This document shows positions 63,244 to 64,000 of a stretch of 64,000 nt of DNA, piece after piece. The stretch lies in contig JANLFK010000001.1 of NCBI GenBank assembly GCA_024655945.1, positions 1-64,000 on the forward strand, in the 5' to 3' direction. The DNA is from a candidate division KSB1 bacterium (GTDB lineage Bacteria > Zhuqueibacterota > Zhuqueibacteria > JANLFK01 > Oleimicrobiaceae). A model generated the notes under the pieces. The model had not been told where the DNA came from. It did no database searches and saw nothing but the letters and a program-made list of their open reading frames with translations. The number at the start of each line of letters is the position of its first letter. Position 1 is the stretch's first letter. The position numbers were made by a program, and so were the translations under genes.

Positions 63244-64000
63244 CTACTCCGCCACAGCGGCGCGGTGAGAGTCCTCAGCGGCCATGCGCACACCATTCAG
63301 CGTCACGTCCTTCAGCACGAGTCCTTTCACATGCTCCAACACATTGCCCCTTTCTACACCATCGAAGCGGCAGGATTCGAGAAACAGACCCTTCACCGGG
63401 GAGCGCTCGTAGGCCTTGATGAACAGCGCGTACTGGCTTTTCTTGCTCGTTACATTCGAAAGGTGGATGTTCCTCGTCACCGGCGTGTGCGGGCCGACGT
63501 CGCCTTCCCCGTAATAGAAGAAAATGTGCACGACGGTCTCCCTCACTTCCCCGATCTGCACATTGCGCATGAAGACGTTCTCAATCACGCCACCGCGCAA
63601 GGAGTTCGTCTTGATGCGCAGCGCGCGATCGAGGTTCGGGCTGTCCATGGTGCAGTTTTCCACAAACACGTTGCGGCAGCCGCCACTGGTCTCGCTGCCA
63701 ATGACCACGCCCCCGTGGCCGTCTTTCATGGTGCAGTTCCGAACGATGATGTTTTCGCTCGGCGTCGCCACCCGCCTGCCGTCGGCATTTCGCCCGGACT
63801 TGATGGCGACGCAGTCGTCACCCGTGTCGAAGTAACAATCCGTAATCAAGACGTCCCGCGACGACTCCGGGTTGCAGCCGTCGTTATTGGGGCCGGGACT
63901 CACCACCTTCACCTTGCGGATCGTGACGCTCTCGCAGAGCACCGGGTGCATGACCCACATCGGCGATCGCTCGAGTGTCACCCCCTCAATCAGGACATTC
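63244..64000 (-). CDS. GH28 polygalacturonase, C-terminal part (partial)
   Basis: The frame stays open to the window end, so the N terminus is missing. The 252 visible residues hold the GH28 catalytic set: NNDGCNPESS (N-x-D), GDDCVAIKSG (two Asp), GHGGVVIGSE (His) and RIKTN. It hydrolyses alpha-1,4 galacturonan bonds. It lies 16 bases ahead of the PL1 gene and is the most upstream visible gene of the pectin locus. Confidence 0.92.
   Translation of the reverse strand, partial: NVLIEGVTLERSPMWVMHPVLCESVTIRKVKVVSPGPNNDGCNPESSRDVLITDCYFDTGDDCVAIKSGRNADGRRVATPSENIIVRNCTMKDGHGGVVIGSETSGGCRNVFVENCTMDSPNLDRALRIKTNSLRGGVIENVFMRNVQIGEVRETVVHIFFYYGEGDVGPHTPVTRNIHLSNVTSKKSQYALFIKAYERSPVKGLFLESCRFDGVERGNVLEHVKGLVLKDVTLNGVRMAAEDSHRAAVAE

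Overview
The window comes from a Gram-negative, GC-rich bacterium of the FCB type. Secreted proteins carry type IX-like C-terminal sorting domains (YPNPF motif). There is a PorV/PorQ-like outer-membrane protein and a TonB receptor with an N-terminal carboxypeptidase-regulatory-like domain. No marker gene fixes the phylum; a Calditrichota/KSB1-like uncultured lineage is my guess. Genes up to about 31.5 kb lie almost all on the + strand; everything beyond lies on the - strand.

Region 1 (1-5 kb) is a damaged stretch. A DDE transposase end abuts a methylmalonyl-CoA mutase gene cut off after about 200 codons. GTP-type PEP carboxykinase is broken by two frameshifts and a TGG-to-TAG change. Between them lies about 1.1 kb without a convincing gene. 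It holds two divergent sigma70-like promoters, one a perfect TTGACA-N17-TATAAT, and leaders with strong RNA helices, followed by a small thioesterase gene.

Region 2 (5.1-14.3 kb) is one apparent operon: HdrC, HdrB, HdrA, MvhD, a TfrB/SdhB-like iron-sulfur protein, an FrdA/TfrA-like flavoprotein, MvhG, MvhA and a hydrogenase maturation protease. It looks like an H2-oxidising, flavin-bifurcating Mvh-Hdr complex with a fumarate-reductase-like pair built in. It is the most unusual gene set here.

Region 3 (14.4-31.5 kb) is housekeeping. It has tRNA-Arg(CCT), a TPR membrane protein, rimP-nusA-infB-ylxP-rbfA-truB-ribF-rpsO-pnp, an M16 peptidase, a NodB deacetylase, a MerR-type regulator whose 3' end overlaps tRNA-Pro(GGG), a GT2, a VTT/DedA-like membrane protein, tRNA-Pro(CGG) and leuS.

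Region 4 (31.5-64 kb, - strand) is a pectin and uronate locus. Read in the direction of transcription it holds GH28, PL1 and GH105 enzymes, a TonB receptor, a secreted protein, two outer-membrane proteins, two related repeat proteins, a PL9 pectate lyase, a DUF4861 protein, KduI, KduD, a TRAP transporter (P, Q, M), UxaC, UxaE, an SDR, 6-phosphogluconate dehydrogenase, a LarA-family racemase/epimerase and a HAD hydrolase. Lyases and hydrolases would cut pectin outside the cell or in the periplasm, and the TRAP system would import acidic products. KduI/KduD would handle the unsaturated units. UxaC-UxaE-SDR would take galacturonate to mannonate. The LarA-like protein next to Gnd suggests a further route from mannonate through gluconate to 6-phosphogluconate.
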